A stretch of 21,164 nt of DNA, from the NCBI GenBank assembly GCA_028700875.1, contig JAQVRW010000008.1, positions 1 through 21,164 on the forward strand. The letters run 5' to 3'. The notes under the pieces were generated by a model. That model did not search any database. It saw only the letters and a list, made by a program, of their open reading frames with translations, and was not told the origin of the DNA. A program made the position numbers and the translations under genes. Below are positions 7,573 through 15,129 of the stretch, piece by piece; the first letter of the stretch is position 1; every line of letters begins with the position of its first letter. This DNA comes from Candidatus Zixiibacteriota bacterium (GTDB lineage: Bacteria; Zixibacteria; MSB-5A5; GN15; JAAZOE01).

Positions 7573-8333
7573 GTGACGAAAAGTGGAATACCGCGATCAC
7601 CGATATCGCCCCCGGCAAGATAAGCGTCCGCGGGTATGATATCGCTGAGATGATGGAAAAGTTGTCGTTTGCGCAGGCCGTCTATCTTATCCTGCGCGGC
7701 GAATTACCGGATCCCAAAGAAGCCCGGATGATGGAGGCCATTCTGGTTTCCTCCATCGACCACGGCGCCACGCCGCCGTCGGTACTGGGCACCCGCACGG
7801 TCGCCTCCGGGGGAAACCCGCTCAACGCGGCCGTGGCTGGCGGCGTCCTGGTTATCGGCGACAGCCATGGCGGGGCCATCGAGCAGTCGGCCCGGATCAT
7901 GCAGGAGTGGGCCAAAAAAGATGAGACCCCGGCGGCATTGGCCACCGCGCTGGTAGCCGAGGTGAAGGCGAGCAAGAAACGGTTGCCCGGCTTCGGCCAC
8001 AGGTTGCATACGACCGACCCCCGCACCGTGAAGTTATTCGAGATCGCCGCCTCGCTGAAGTTTTCCGGACGGCATACCGAACTGGCCAAGGCTATCGAGG
8101 CGGAACTGGAACGCACCGGCGGGAAGAAACTCCCGATCAATGTCGACGGCGCCATTGCCGCCGTTATCTCCGACATGGGTTTCGACTGGCGTCTGGGCAA
8201 GGGTTTCTTCATCATCTCCCGTGTGCCCGGCTTGATCGCCCATGCTTACGAGGAAATGACCACGCAGAAGCCGATGCGGAAGCTGGGCAACACCGATTTT
8301 ACGTATACCGGCCCGCCGTCCCGGCATATTTAG
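7569..8333 (+). CDS. Citryl-CoA lyase-like protein (citrate synthase fold)
   Basis: At 254 residues, this is shorter than citrate synthase (about 370-430) and matches stand-alone citryl-CoA lyases and the C-terminal lyase domain of ATP-citrate lyase. All three catalytic positions of the fold are present: H65 in SSIDHG, H144 in PGFGHR and D193 in NVDGA. The expected reaction is cleavage of citryl-CoA to acetyl-CoA and oxaloacetate, or a related acyl-CoA lyase step. No citryl-CoA synthetase or ATP-citrate lyase N-terminal gene is in the window. The ATG overlaps the upstream lipoprotein stop (ATGA), with AAGGA about 11 bases upstream. The substrate is an inference from family resemblance. Confidence 0.82.
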   Translation: MSDEKWNTAITDIAPGKISVRGYDIAEMMEKLSFAQAVYLILRGELPDPKEARMMEAILVSSIDHGATPPSVLGTRTVASGGNPLNAAVAGGVLVIGDSHGGAIEQSARIMQEWAKKDETPAALATALVAEVKASKKRLPGFGHRLHTTDPRTVKLFEIAASLKFSGRHTELAKAIEAELERTGGKKLPINVDGAIAAVISDMGFDWRLGKGFFIISRVPGLIAHAYEEMTTQKPMRKLGNTDFTYTGPPSRHI

Positions 8334-8361
8334 GACGCGATTCGGGGAGCATTAAGCATCG

Positions 8362-9291
8362 ATGGGTGGATTGCGGGAATCAACAGGCATGATTGTGCAT
8401 CAGGGTCGGCGCTGGCCGACCCTGATAGCCTCGATTGCACGGATTCTCATTCTCGGCGGCCTTAGCCTGATTGCCGTTATCATTATTTCCTGTGGCCCGC
8501 CGAAATTCGTCACCGTTACCCCGCCTCCCTCGCAACCGACGGAAGAATCACAACCGTGCATCCCTCGCAACCTGACCCTCGACAGCACGGCCAGCAGGTA
8601 TGCTTTGATCGCCTGGGATCCCGGTTGCCCGCAGGAACGGATCATGCGGGGGTTCAACATCTATGTCTTGACTTCGCCTTTGGCGGCCCGTTATCCCGAC
8701 ACCATTCTTCCGTCATCGATTCAATCCTTCAACAAGGATATATATCCCGGCGACACCCTCGGCAACCCGCAGCGGGAAACCTACGTTTTGGAAAACATCC
8801 CCAATGCCGTGCGGCAGTATGTCCATGTCCGGGTGGTTTATATCGATGGCAGCCTTTCTCGGCCGTCCAATGAAATCGAGGTCATCTGTTATCAACAAGG
8901 AAGAGTCGAACTGGCGGCCTCGTTCTCCGGTTCGCGCGATGGTTTCATCTTCCGAAAAGATGCCTATTGCCGAACCGATGATCTGGATAACGATATCTAT
9001 TTCTATTCCAAAAACGGTGATGACTTCCTTTGCTCGCCATCACGACTCGGCCAGGTGAGCCGTGACAGCAAGCTCTATCCTTCCGGGGAGGGGCAACCTC
9101 CCGCTGCTCTCGGCTGGCCATCGGGGCAACTGACCGACCGGGTGCAAGTACGGCCGGACCAGAATCTGGTCATCGAAACGGCCGATGGCGATATTGTTGG
9201 GATTCGGGTACGGAAAATCGATACTTCCGGCTCCGCGCGGGAATTGATTTTCGAATATCTGCTCCGTCCGGGCGCCGTCTCAAGCAAGTAA
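8362..9291 (+). CDS. Lipoprotein with a fibronectin type III-like region
   Basis: Up to 309 residues. A hydrophobic stretch (about 22-43) ends in the lipobox IISC with C44 as the lipidated cysteine. ATG 8389 (nine residues shorter) is an equally plausible start and would give a more typical n-region; GGGGAG lies 12 bases before ATG 8362. A Pro/Gln/Glu linker follows. Residues about 68-175 have a fibronectin-III-like pattern: LIAWDPG, FNIYVLTSPL, ETYVLENIPN, YVHVRVVYIDG, SRPSNEIEV. The C-terminal third is a separate, unrecognised beta-rich region. It begins 28 bases after the citryl-CoA lyase gene, so it is probably the third gene of that operon. Function unknown; located at the cell envelope. 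Confidence 0.75.
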   Translation: MGGLRESTGMIVHQGRRWPTLIASIARILILGGLSLIAVIIISCGPPKFVTVTPPPSQPTEESQPCIPRNLTLDSTASRYALIAWDPGCPQERIMRGFNIYVLTSPLAARYPDTILPSSIQSFNKDIYPGDTLGNPQRETYVLENIPNAVRQYVHVRVVYIDGSLSRPSNEIEVICYQQGRVELAASFSGSRDGFIFRKDAYCRTDDLDNDIYFYSKNGDDFLCSPSRLGQVSRDSKLYPSGEGQPPAALGWPSGQLTDRVQVRPDQNLVIETADGDIVGIRVRKIDTSGSARELIFEYLLRPGAVSSK

Positions 9292-9336
9292 AGTGGACAT
9301 TATCGCCGGATACAGGGCCGGACCACGCACCTTCAC

Positions 9337-11352
9337 CTATTCATCCAAAATACCCCGGGCGAACGCGGCGATCTTTTCCGGCGTGAAGCCGAAGTTTTCG
9401 AAAAGAACATCACCCGGTGCGGAGGCGCCGAAATGATTTACTCCCAGGCAGTAATCGTGCGAACCCGTCCACCGTTCCCAGCCAAATGTCACCTGCGCCT
9501 CGACTGACATCGTCTTCGTTCCCGGCGGCAGGATGGCCTGACGGTATTCCTTCGGTTGTGCGCTGAACAATTCCCAGCTTGGCATACTGACGACTCGAAC
9601 ATTCTTTCCGGTTACTTCAAGCAACCGCGCGGCCGCGATTGCGGGGGAGACTTCGGAACCGGTCGCCGCAATGATCAGGTCGAGCGGGTTTTGGGAAGAT
9701 TGGTAGACGATATATGCTCCCTGTCGGACTCCCTCGCGGACCGTCTCCGGCGGCAAATCCAACAAAGGAACCGACTGCCGGGTCAACGCCAGCGCCACCG
9801 GGCCATGGCTGTTTCCCATCGCCAATTCCCAGGCCGCGGTCGTCTCATTGGGGTCGGCGGGACGGATAACCGTCAGGCCGGGAATGGCCCGAAGCGCCGC
9901 TATCTGCTCGACCGGCTGATGAGTCGGGCCGTCCTCCCCGACGCCAATGCTGTCGTGGGTAAAAACATACACGACCGGGAGTTTCATCAACGCCGCCAGC
10001 CGAATCGCCGGGCGCATGTAGTCGGAAAAGACCAGGAAGGTTCCGCCATAGGGGATGATCCCCTGGTGAAGCGCCAGACCGTTCAGAATGGCTCCCATGG
10101 CATGTTCTCTGACGCCGAAACGGATATATCGCCCGCCCGGATTGTCTGCCGTGAAATTCGACGAGGACTTGATCAGGGTGTTGTTCGATGGCGTCAGGTC
10201 GGCCGAACCGCCCATCAGCTCCGGTATCTTGTCCGCCAGGGCGTTAATTATCTGTCCCGAAGCCGACCGGGTGGCCATGGTCTTGTCGAAAACCGGCAGT
10301 GATCTTTTCCAATCAGGTGGGAAATTCCGTTCGATAGCGGCGGTAAAGTCTTTGGCTTCATCGGGGAACTGTTTCTGGTATGACTGCCATAGGTTTGACC
10401 ACGTTTGATGGAGTTTATTCCCCCGCTCTTGCGACCGAAGGCGATACTCTTCTGCTTCGGGCGGGACATAAAACGACGGCTCCAGCGGCCAGCCCAATTT
10501 TTGTTTGGCGCCGCGAACTTCCTCCGCACCAAGGGGAGAGCCATGCGCATCGGATGAATCCTGTTTCGTAGGGGCGCCATAGGCGATATGCGTCCTGATC
10601 GCTATTAGTGACGGCTTATCGGCCGTCTTTTTGGCGTTTCCAATGGCTCCTGCAATTGACTCGCAGTCGTTGCCGTCGGCCACCCGTTGAGTGCGCCAGC
10701 CATAGGCGTTGAAACGAGCAATGACATCTTCGGTAAACGCCAGATCGGTCGCTCCGTCAATTGTGATATGGTTGTCGTCGTACAGCACGATCAATCGTCC
10801 CAGCCCCAGATGCCCGGCCAGCGAGGCGGCCTCGTGCGAAATCCCTTCCATCAGGCAACCATCTCCCGCGATCGCGTATGTATAATGATTCACGATGTCA
10901 AATCCGGGCCGATTGAACCGGGCGGCCAGGTGGCGTTCGGCGATAGCCATCCCGACGGCATTGCCCAATCCCTGACCCAATGGCCCCGTGGTCGTTTCCA
11001 CTCCGGGAGTATGGCCGTATTCGGGATGACCCGGTGTCCGGCTGCCCCATTGACGGAAGTTCTTGAGTTGTTCGAGCGGCAGATCGTATCCGGACACGTG
11101 CAACAAAGCATAGAGGAGCATGGAGCCATGTCCGGCCGACAGGACAAACCGGTCCCGGTCCGGCCAGTCCGGTGTATCCGGGCAATGCCCCAGGAAACGG
11201 CTGAACAACGTGAACGCCATCGGCGCCGCCCCCATCGGCATACCCGGATGGCCCGATTTTGCCTTCTCGATGGCATCCACCGCCAGGAAGCGGATACAAT
11301 TGATGATCGTCTGTTCATTCGGGGAATTATCCACCGGCGAATGTATATTCAC
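9337..11352 (-). CDS. tkt: Transketolase
   Basis: This 671-residue protein has the normal length. The GTG start at 11352 has a perfect AAGGAGG (complement of 11358-11364) five bases upstream; the open frame continues to 11658 but the extra residues are not transketolase-like. TPP-domain motifs are GHPGMPMGAAP near residue 34, GHGSML near 74, G163-D-G and the DDNHITIDG stretch. The pyrimidine-domain catalytic glutamate is E416 in GVREHAMG, followed by DSIGVGEDGPTHQP. It transfers two-carbon ketol units between sugar phosphates in the non-oxidative pentose phosphate pathway. It is the last gene of a minus-strand cluster, 61 bases after the Mut7-C gene, and converges with the lipoprotein at 9291. 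No clear terminator is visible in the 45-base gap. Confidence 0.97.
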   Translation of the reverse strand: MNIHSPVDNSPNEQTIINCIRFLAVDAIEKAKSGHPGMPMGAAPMAFTLFSRFLGHCPDTPDWPDRDRFVLSAGHGSMLLYALLHVSGYDLPLEQLKNFRQWGSRTPGHPEYGHTPGVETTTGPLGQGLGNAVGMAIAERHLAARFNRPGFDIVNHYTYAIAGDGCLMEGISHEAASLAGHLGLGRLIVLYDDNHITIDGATDLAFTEDVIARFNAYGWRTQRVADGNDCESIAGAIGNAKKTADKPSLIAIRTHIAYGAPTKQDSSDAHGSPLGAEEVRGAKQKLGWPLEPSFYVPPEAEEYRLRSQERGNKLHQTWSNLWQSYQKQFPDEAKDFTAAIERNFPPDWKRSLPVFDKTMATRSASGQIINALADKIPELMGGSADLTPSNNTLIKSSSNFTADNPGGRYIRFGVREHAMGAILNGLALHQGIIPYGGTFLVFSDYMRPAIRLAALMKLPVVYVFTHDSIGVGEDGPTHQPVEQIAALRAIPGLTVIRPADPNETTAAWELAMGNSHGPVALALTRQSVPLLDLPPETVREGVRQGAYIVYQSSQNPLDLIIAATGSEVSPAIAAARLLEVTGKNVRVVSMPSWELFSAQPKEYRQAILPPGTKTMSVEAQVTFGWERWTGSHDYCLGVNHFGASAPGDVLFENFGFTPEKIAAFARGILDE

Positions 11353-11413
11353 GTCATCCTCCTTGACAGGTCTATCATTCGTTATGGATGGCAATATATC
11401 GATTTTTGCCCGC

Positions 11414-11902
11414 TCAGGAAACCATGATTCCGAACCGCTCCAAACGGCGGATCGTCGCTTCCACATGAGTCCCTGACCAATAAACTCGCCGGCAAATGGG
11501 GCAGATATAGAAGTCATCGTGATGCTGATAGGTGAACGGGAACACCCGGAATTCGATCGCTTCTTTGGGCGCCGGTTCGATAGTGCCGTTATCCTCCAGA
11601 CAACGGCTGAACATCCGGTCCTTCCTGAACTCCAACCCGAAATGAGTAAGCACGGCATTAAGCTGATCGGGCCAATGGTCGTGGGTGATAAAGAACAGGT
11701 TGCGGACGAGCGTCCGTTCGATCAACCGACGATCGCGGGTCAGAATCCAGCGCTCCTCATCGAGCGCGATTTGCAACAGGCGGCTGTTGGTCATTTCCCG
11801 GTCGAAAGCGGCATCGAATCCGCCGACACGAAGATACCGGGCGAGTTTTCCCAAATGGTCGTCACAGACGAATTTCGGTCCAGGGGAAAGGTGATTTTGC
11901 AT
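11414..11902 (-). CDS. Mut7-C domain (PIN-like RNase fold) protein with a degenerate zinc ribbon
   Basis: This 162-residue protein matches the Mut7-C family: N-terminal FVCDDHLGKLARYLRVGGFD with acidic D14/D15, then WILTRDRRL with D57, a PIN-like acidic set. The C-terminal zinc ribbon has C134-P-I-C137 followed by YWSGTH. The first half of the ribbon is usually CxxCN. Here it reads C101-L-E-D104-N, so one zinc cysteine has become Asp. Predicted RNase or RNA-binding activity comes from the family and is unproven here. The ATG has GAGG five bases upstream. It lies between DUF6599 (51 bases upstream) and transketolase on the same strand. Confidence 0.85.
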   Translation of the reverse strand: MQNHLSPGPKFVCDDHLGKLARYLRVGGFDAAFDREMTNSRLLQIALDEERWILTRDRRLIERTLVRNLFFITHDHWPDQLNAVLTHFGLEFRKDRMFSRCLEDNGTIEPAPKEAIEFRVFPFTYQHHDDFYICPICRRVYWSGTHVEATIRRLERFGIMVS

Positions 11903-11953
11903 GCACGCCTCGGGCGCTTGGCCACGAATAAATCGGCAAATCCGATATAGGGC

Positions 11954-12874
11954 TCAGTTCCAGTATCGCATGAGCGGCATCTCTAATTCCCGTTCGACTT
12001 TGTCGGCCTCATCTGGATTTCTCCCGACGGTCACTATGATGTACCTGCCACTATAGGTACAGATGATACCTCTGGCTTTCCTATCAGTCATCAGGAATCG
12101 GTCGAAGCCCTGATCGGGTCGTTTGTCGTCAAACGTGAAACTTGAATCTTTCTGGAAAGCTTCTTGAATAGATGCAAACCGAGATCGGGCTGTTGGATCG
12201 GCATAATAATCAAAGACAAACGCCTTGAAATCACCGTAATCCAGAACACACCCCTCTTCCGTCTGGAAGATGTCGGAGGGGCTGAATCGATAGAAATTAT
12301 TGAGGGCGATCGGGCCACGGATATAAGTCAGCGTCGGCCGCCTTCCATCGATAACGGGTTTGGGCTTGCGGCATAAGATAGGTAGTTCCCCGTTCTCAGC
12401 GATCTTCTTCTCAAGGGCGCGGGCCAAAGCTTCCACGGCCCCTCTGGTTACCGAGGACGTATCCAACCCGGTTAGGGTCGCCAGATACCGGCCCTTCCAA
12501 AAGTTCAGGTAGTAGTCGGTCTGACGGCCCCCGTTGCCCATCGGGATTTCCTGTCCTTCACCGCGTGCCTTGAATGAGAACATCCCATACGCCGCGACGG
12601 AACCTTTCATCTCGTACAGTTCAATCGTCACGCTATGGCCGTCCTCGTCGACAAACTCCTGCGTCCCGGCCCGGACGAAACCATATTCCCGGTAGATCTC
12701 CGCCCCGCCGTCGATCATCTGGTACAGATCATCTCCGACGAACACCAGCAGCGTATCCACGGGGGTCCAGTCCGGCGTTTCCCCGGAACGGGGGAAGTAG
12801 TCGGAAAGTCCCGTTCCCGCCAGGGATACGGTCGCGCAGACGACCGTCAGGAGCGCCAAAAGGAACCGAAACAT
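11954..12874 (-). CDS. Exported DUF6599-family protein
   Basis: This 306-residue protein has an N-terminal signal peptide (hydrophobic 3-19, with a likely cleavage site after SLAG). The mature protein begins LSDYFPRSGETPDW and contains FVGDDLYQMIDGGAEIYREYGFV, the most conserved stretch I associate with DUF6599, found twice in weaker form in the family (compare LNNFYRFSPSDIF). No catalytic motif is seen. Its ATG shares one base with the TGA of the DUF362 gene (TGATG), so the two are translationally coupled and probably work together at the envelope. Function unknown. Confidence 0.8.
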   Translation of the reverse strand: MFRFLLALLTVVCATVSLAGTGLSDYFPRSGETPDWTPVDTLLVFVGDDLYQMIDGGAEIYREYGFVRAGTQEFVDEDGHSVTIELYEMKGSVAAYGMFSFKARGEGQEIPMGNGGRQTDYYLNFWKGRYLATLTGLDTSSVTRGAVEALARALEKKIAENGELPILCRKPKPVIDGRRPTLTYIRGPIALNNFYRFSPSDIFQTEEGCVLDYGDFKAFVFDYYADPTARSRFASIQEAFQKDSSFTFDDKRPDQGFDRFLMTDRKARGIICTYSGRYIIVTVGRNPDEADKVERELEMPLMRYWN

Positions 12875-13830
12875 CAGCCTTTCTCCAGCGAAAATTCTTT
12901 GATGTTTAGTTTCTCAAGATCGGGTTGCCCGAGACCGTGGGCGGCGGCATTGGCCAGCACGCTCGTGTCGTTCCATTTCATGTCTAAAAACCGCAGGCAG
13001 AAGCTGTCCTGAGCGACCGGGTCGGTCCCGGCCACGACCGTACGGGCCGTTCCCACCTTTCCCGGTCCCGTCGGCCCATTTGTCAGCAAAAACTCCGTGC
13101 AATCGGTGATGCACAGGGTCGGTTTCCTGACCAGATTGAGGTCGGCGATACACTGGAACATACGGGGCATCTCGTTATACCCTGGGTCGCCATCGCCGCC
13201 CGTGTGGATAAACCGATTGGTCGGTTGGTGGGAGCAGACCCCCATCATGTTCTTCATGGCGCCGGTATACAACGTCCCGTCGTGGTTCTTGATAATCGGC
13301 ATATTGATGAAGACGTCGTATTCCATGACCTCTCGGGCGACCTCAGCCGTTTTGAGGATTTTTCCCTTGGGGATCGGGACCGTGACGAATCGTTCGCCGG
13401 AAAACCGGATCGTGTCGAAATCGGCACTCTTGGTTTTATCTTCCTGGGCTTGTTTCCAGTACCCCGTGTGGCCGCGGCGCAGACAAACGATCTCGGACGC
13501 CCCGGCCTCATTGCACAATCGGACCGTCGCCATGAGGATATCGGCCTTGAAGCTGGCGCCGGGATTCTTGAAACCGATGTTGGGCAAAAGCACCACCTTG
13601 GCTCCCTTGGCGACAAACCGTTTCATCCCCCCCAAAAGCTCCACCGCCTTGATCGTGGCGGCGTGATAGTCGTTACCCGTGACTGCGGCGAGATCGACCG
13701 GAACGACAGCCGGGGTCGCCATGGGCGTTTGGGAAAGAAGGTCCCCTACCAGACTGCCCCCGATGACGGTCGCGGCTCCTAGGGCGGCGGTGCGCTTGAT
13801 AAATGTCCGGCGATTGATCGATTCATCCAT
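12874..13830 (-). CDS. Tat-exported DUF362 domain protein
   Basis: The start chosen is ATG 13830, with GGGGGAG six bases upstream. A GTG at 13845 in the same frame falls at that site and is unlikely. The 318-residue protein has a twin-arginine signal, N6-R-R-T-F-I-K-R, followed by an alanine-rich hydrophobic stretch. The DUF362 core follows, with VVLLPNIGF, INMPIIKNHDGTLYTGAMKNMMG and VVAGTDPVAQD. No CxxC ferredoxin domain is present, unlike some DUF362 proteins. Tat export implies folding in the cytoplasm, perhaps around a cofactor. It is the first gene of the minus-strand cluster and is coupled to the DUF6599 gene. Confidence 0.88.
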   Translation of the reverse strand: MDESINRRTFIKRTAALGAATVIGGSLVGDLLSQTPMATPAVVPVDLAAVTGNDYHAATIKAVELLGGMKRFVAKGAKVVLLPNIGFKNPGASFKADILMATVRLCNEAGASEIVCLRRGHTGYWKQAQEDKTKSADFDTIRFSGERFVTVPIPKGKILKTAEVAREVMEYDVFINMPIIKNHDGTLYTGAMKNMMGVCSHQPTNRFIHTGGDGDPGYNEMPRMFQCIADLNLVRKPTLCITDCTEFLLTNGPTGPGKVGTARTVVAGTDPVAQDSFCLRFLDMKWNDTSVLANAAAHGLGQPDLEKLNIKEFSLEKG

Positions 13831-14199
13831 ATGCTGCTCCCCCACGTTTCTGCATCTGTTTCTACCAGGAAAGTACGAAAGGTTTCCCGGTTTTGCACCA
13901 AAATTTCCTCGCAGACGTCCATGACTCTATAGGTCGGGCGGCCGGGAAAGGTGTCACGGGGGAGTATCCGGCCGATGGCTTCGGACCGACAGAAACCGGC
14001 GAACGGTCGAAAATATTTAGATTTTTGTTGCCATAGATTCGTAGTATGTTTTCTTGTTGAGAGATTTGACGATACTATGGTTGAATAATTCGTCCGGGTA
14101 AACCGTCGGGGATCATCCTTCGGTTTTTCCGGCGACGTACAATGGTCGCGGGGGATAACGCGACATAGGGTCATACAACTCATTCGATGGAGGCTCGTC
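13831..14199. other. Intergenic region between divergent genes, with possible leader hairpins
   Basis: No convincing gene. Positions 14009-14090 are AT-rich and probably hold the promoter of the microprotein; the best guess is TTGTTG 14054, a 16-base spacer and TATGGT 14076, which is weak. Two hairpins lie in the presumed leader: AAACCG (14100-14105) with CGGTTT (14121-14126) followed by T, and GTCGCG (14145-14150) with CGCGAC (14159-14164). Confidence 0.4.
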
Positions 14200-14268
14200 A
14201 TGGGCAAGTCCAAAGACAAAGGAAAAAAGGAAGTCAAGAAACCAAAAAAAGACAAGAAGGCCAAGTAG
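14200..14268 (+). CDS. 22-residue lysine-rich microprotein
   Basis: This short frame runs from ATG 14200 to TAG 14266-14268. GGAGG (14189-14193) is exactly six bases upstream. The peptide starts MGKSKDKGKKEV and continues KKPKKDKKAK: 11 or more lysines, no hydrophobic core, probably disordered and nucleic-acid- or ribosome-associated if anything. A strong hairpin lies 65 bases after the stop. I recall very similar tiny Lys/Pro-rich peptides with a 'KEVKKPKK' core in unrelated bacteria, which supports a real gene, but this is memory and not a search. No function is known. Confidence 0.72.
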   Translation: MGKSKDKGKKEVKKPKKDKKAK

Positions 14269-14606
14269 AGACTTCGCCATCTCCTTCCCGGGCCGTCAAT
14301 CGGTTGCCGGGGGGGTATTTCTTTCCGAATCATAGCCGGTCAGAAACGGAATTATCTGACCGGCTTCGTTATTTGTGGGGAACCGTCGGGCGTATCATCG
14401 CTCCCCGATCCGCCCTGAACGGGTTGGCGGGTTCATCACGGCCGGCGGTGTTCCGGATATTCCTTTAAACTACTCCTTCGCAGATTCGTCTTTCGTCCTC
14501 GATTAATATAGAAAAGATAGCGGTGCCGAATATCGTCCCGGCCCCCCATCCGACGGCCGGGTGTCTCATGATGCCGGAATGCCGTTATAACCCAATTCGG
14601 ATTTTA
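14269..14606. other. Intergenic region after the microprotein
   Basis: Holds the microprotein terminator (14334-14366) and an inverted repeat, CCCGGCC (14537-14543) with GGCCGGG (14555-14561), downstream of the 104-residue membrane protein. That repeat has no T-run on either strand. No other gene is seen. Confidence 0.5.
14334..14366 (+). terminator. Terminator after the microprotein gene
   Basis: Perfect 11-bp stem AGCCGGTCAGA (14334-14344) with TCTGACCGGCT (14355-14365), 10-base loop, then the moderately T-rich TTCGTTATTT. The stem is very stable and the tail mediocre. The T-richer side is on the plus strand, pointing away from the microprotein. Confidence 0.75.
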
Positions 14607-14921
14607 TCATGCCTCCGGTTTCGGCGGCGATGGTATCAGGTCAAGTTCTATTCCCCCGACCATTCCAGCAACCAGATTATAAACGGCCGATATAATGAGG
14701 CCGCCGATGAAACCTAGTATGGCGTATAGAATGGGGAAGAAGATGATCGAACCGACGCCGAACAAAAGTCCCATAACGCCAGAAAATTCCGGTGACCCTC
14801 CGGCGGCGGAAACCAAGAGGCTTATCGCGCTGATTATGAGACCGATTATCAGGCCGACGAAAAGATAGACGATGCCCAGCACCTTGGCGCAGGAAAACGG
14901 ACGTATGCTTTTTAGTATCAT
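14607..14921 (-). CDS. Small integral membrane protein (DUF3566-like)
   Basis: This 104-residue protein has two long hydrophobic segments (about 13-40 and 50-90, the latter probably forming a hairpin of two helices). A short N-terminal motif, LKSIRPFSCAKVLG, precedes the first helix and the conserved end reads VYNLVAGMVGGIELDL. I recognise this pattern from small membrane proteins resembling DUF3566, but the family name is tentative. A perfect AAGGAGG precedes the ATG by five bases. A promoter candidate lies at 15009-15037. It stands alone between the microprotein and the M13 peptidase terminator. Function unknown. Confidence 0.8.
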   Translation of the reverse strand: MILKSIRPFSCAKVLGIVYLFVGLIIGLIISAISLLVSAAGGSPEFSGVMGLLFGVGSIIFFPILYAILGFIGGLIISAVYNLVAGMVGGIELDLIPSPPKPEA

Positions 14922-15008
14922 GCCAACCTCCTTGTGAATGACAATTCCCCTGACAGAGCCTGCCGCGTTTTCCGAAACCCCGATGAATTATTCCCGATGA
15001 GCACGTTC

Positions 15009-15037
15009 AACATATCATCGGTCCAAACAGACGTCAA
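15009..15037 (-). promoter_or_regulatory. Promoter candidate for the 104-residue membrane protein
   Basis: On the minus strand, TTGACG (complement of 15032-15037), a 17-base spacer and TATGTT (complement of 15009-15014). Transcription would start near 15002, giving a leader of about 80 bases. Confidence 0.5.
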
Positions 15038-15064
15038 CAAGAAGATTCGCCTGTGGCAGACATG

Positions 15065-15098
15065 AAAAAGCAGGCGGAACGCGATGTCCCGCCCGCTT
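15065..15098 (-). terminator. Terminator of the M13 peptidase gene
   Basis: On the minus strand a 13-bp stem, AAGCGGGCGGGAC with GTTCCGCCTGCTT (two G-T wobbles), has a 5-base loop (complement of 15081-15085) and a run of five T overlapping the stem end. It lies about 32 bases after the TAA. Confidence 0.9.
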
Positions 15099-15129
15099 GT
15101 CAAACATTGTCGGTGTCGGCTTTAGGCCG

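Noticed and set aside
14537..14561. CCCGGCC/GGCCGGG hairpin as terminator of the 104-residue membrane protein
   Set aside because: No T-run follows on the minus strand and loop and arms are of the kind expected by chance in GC-rich DNA.
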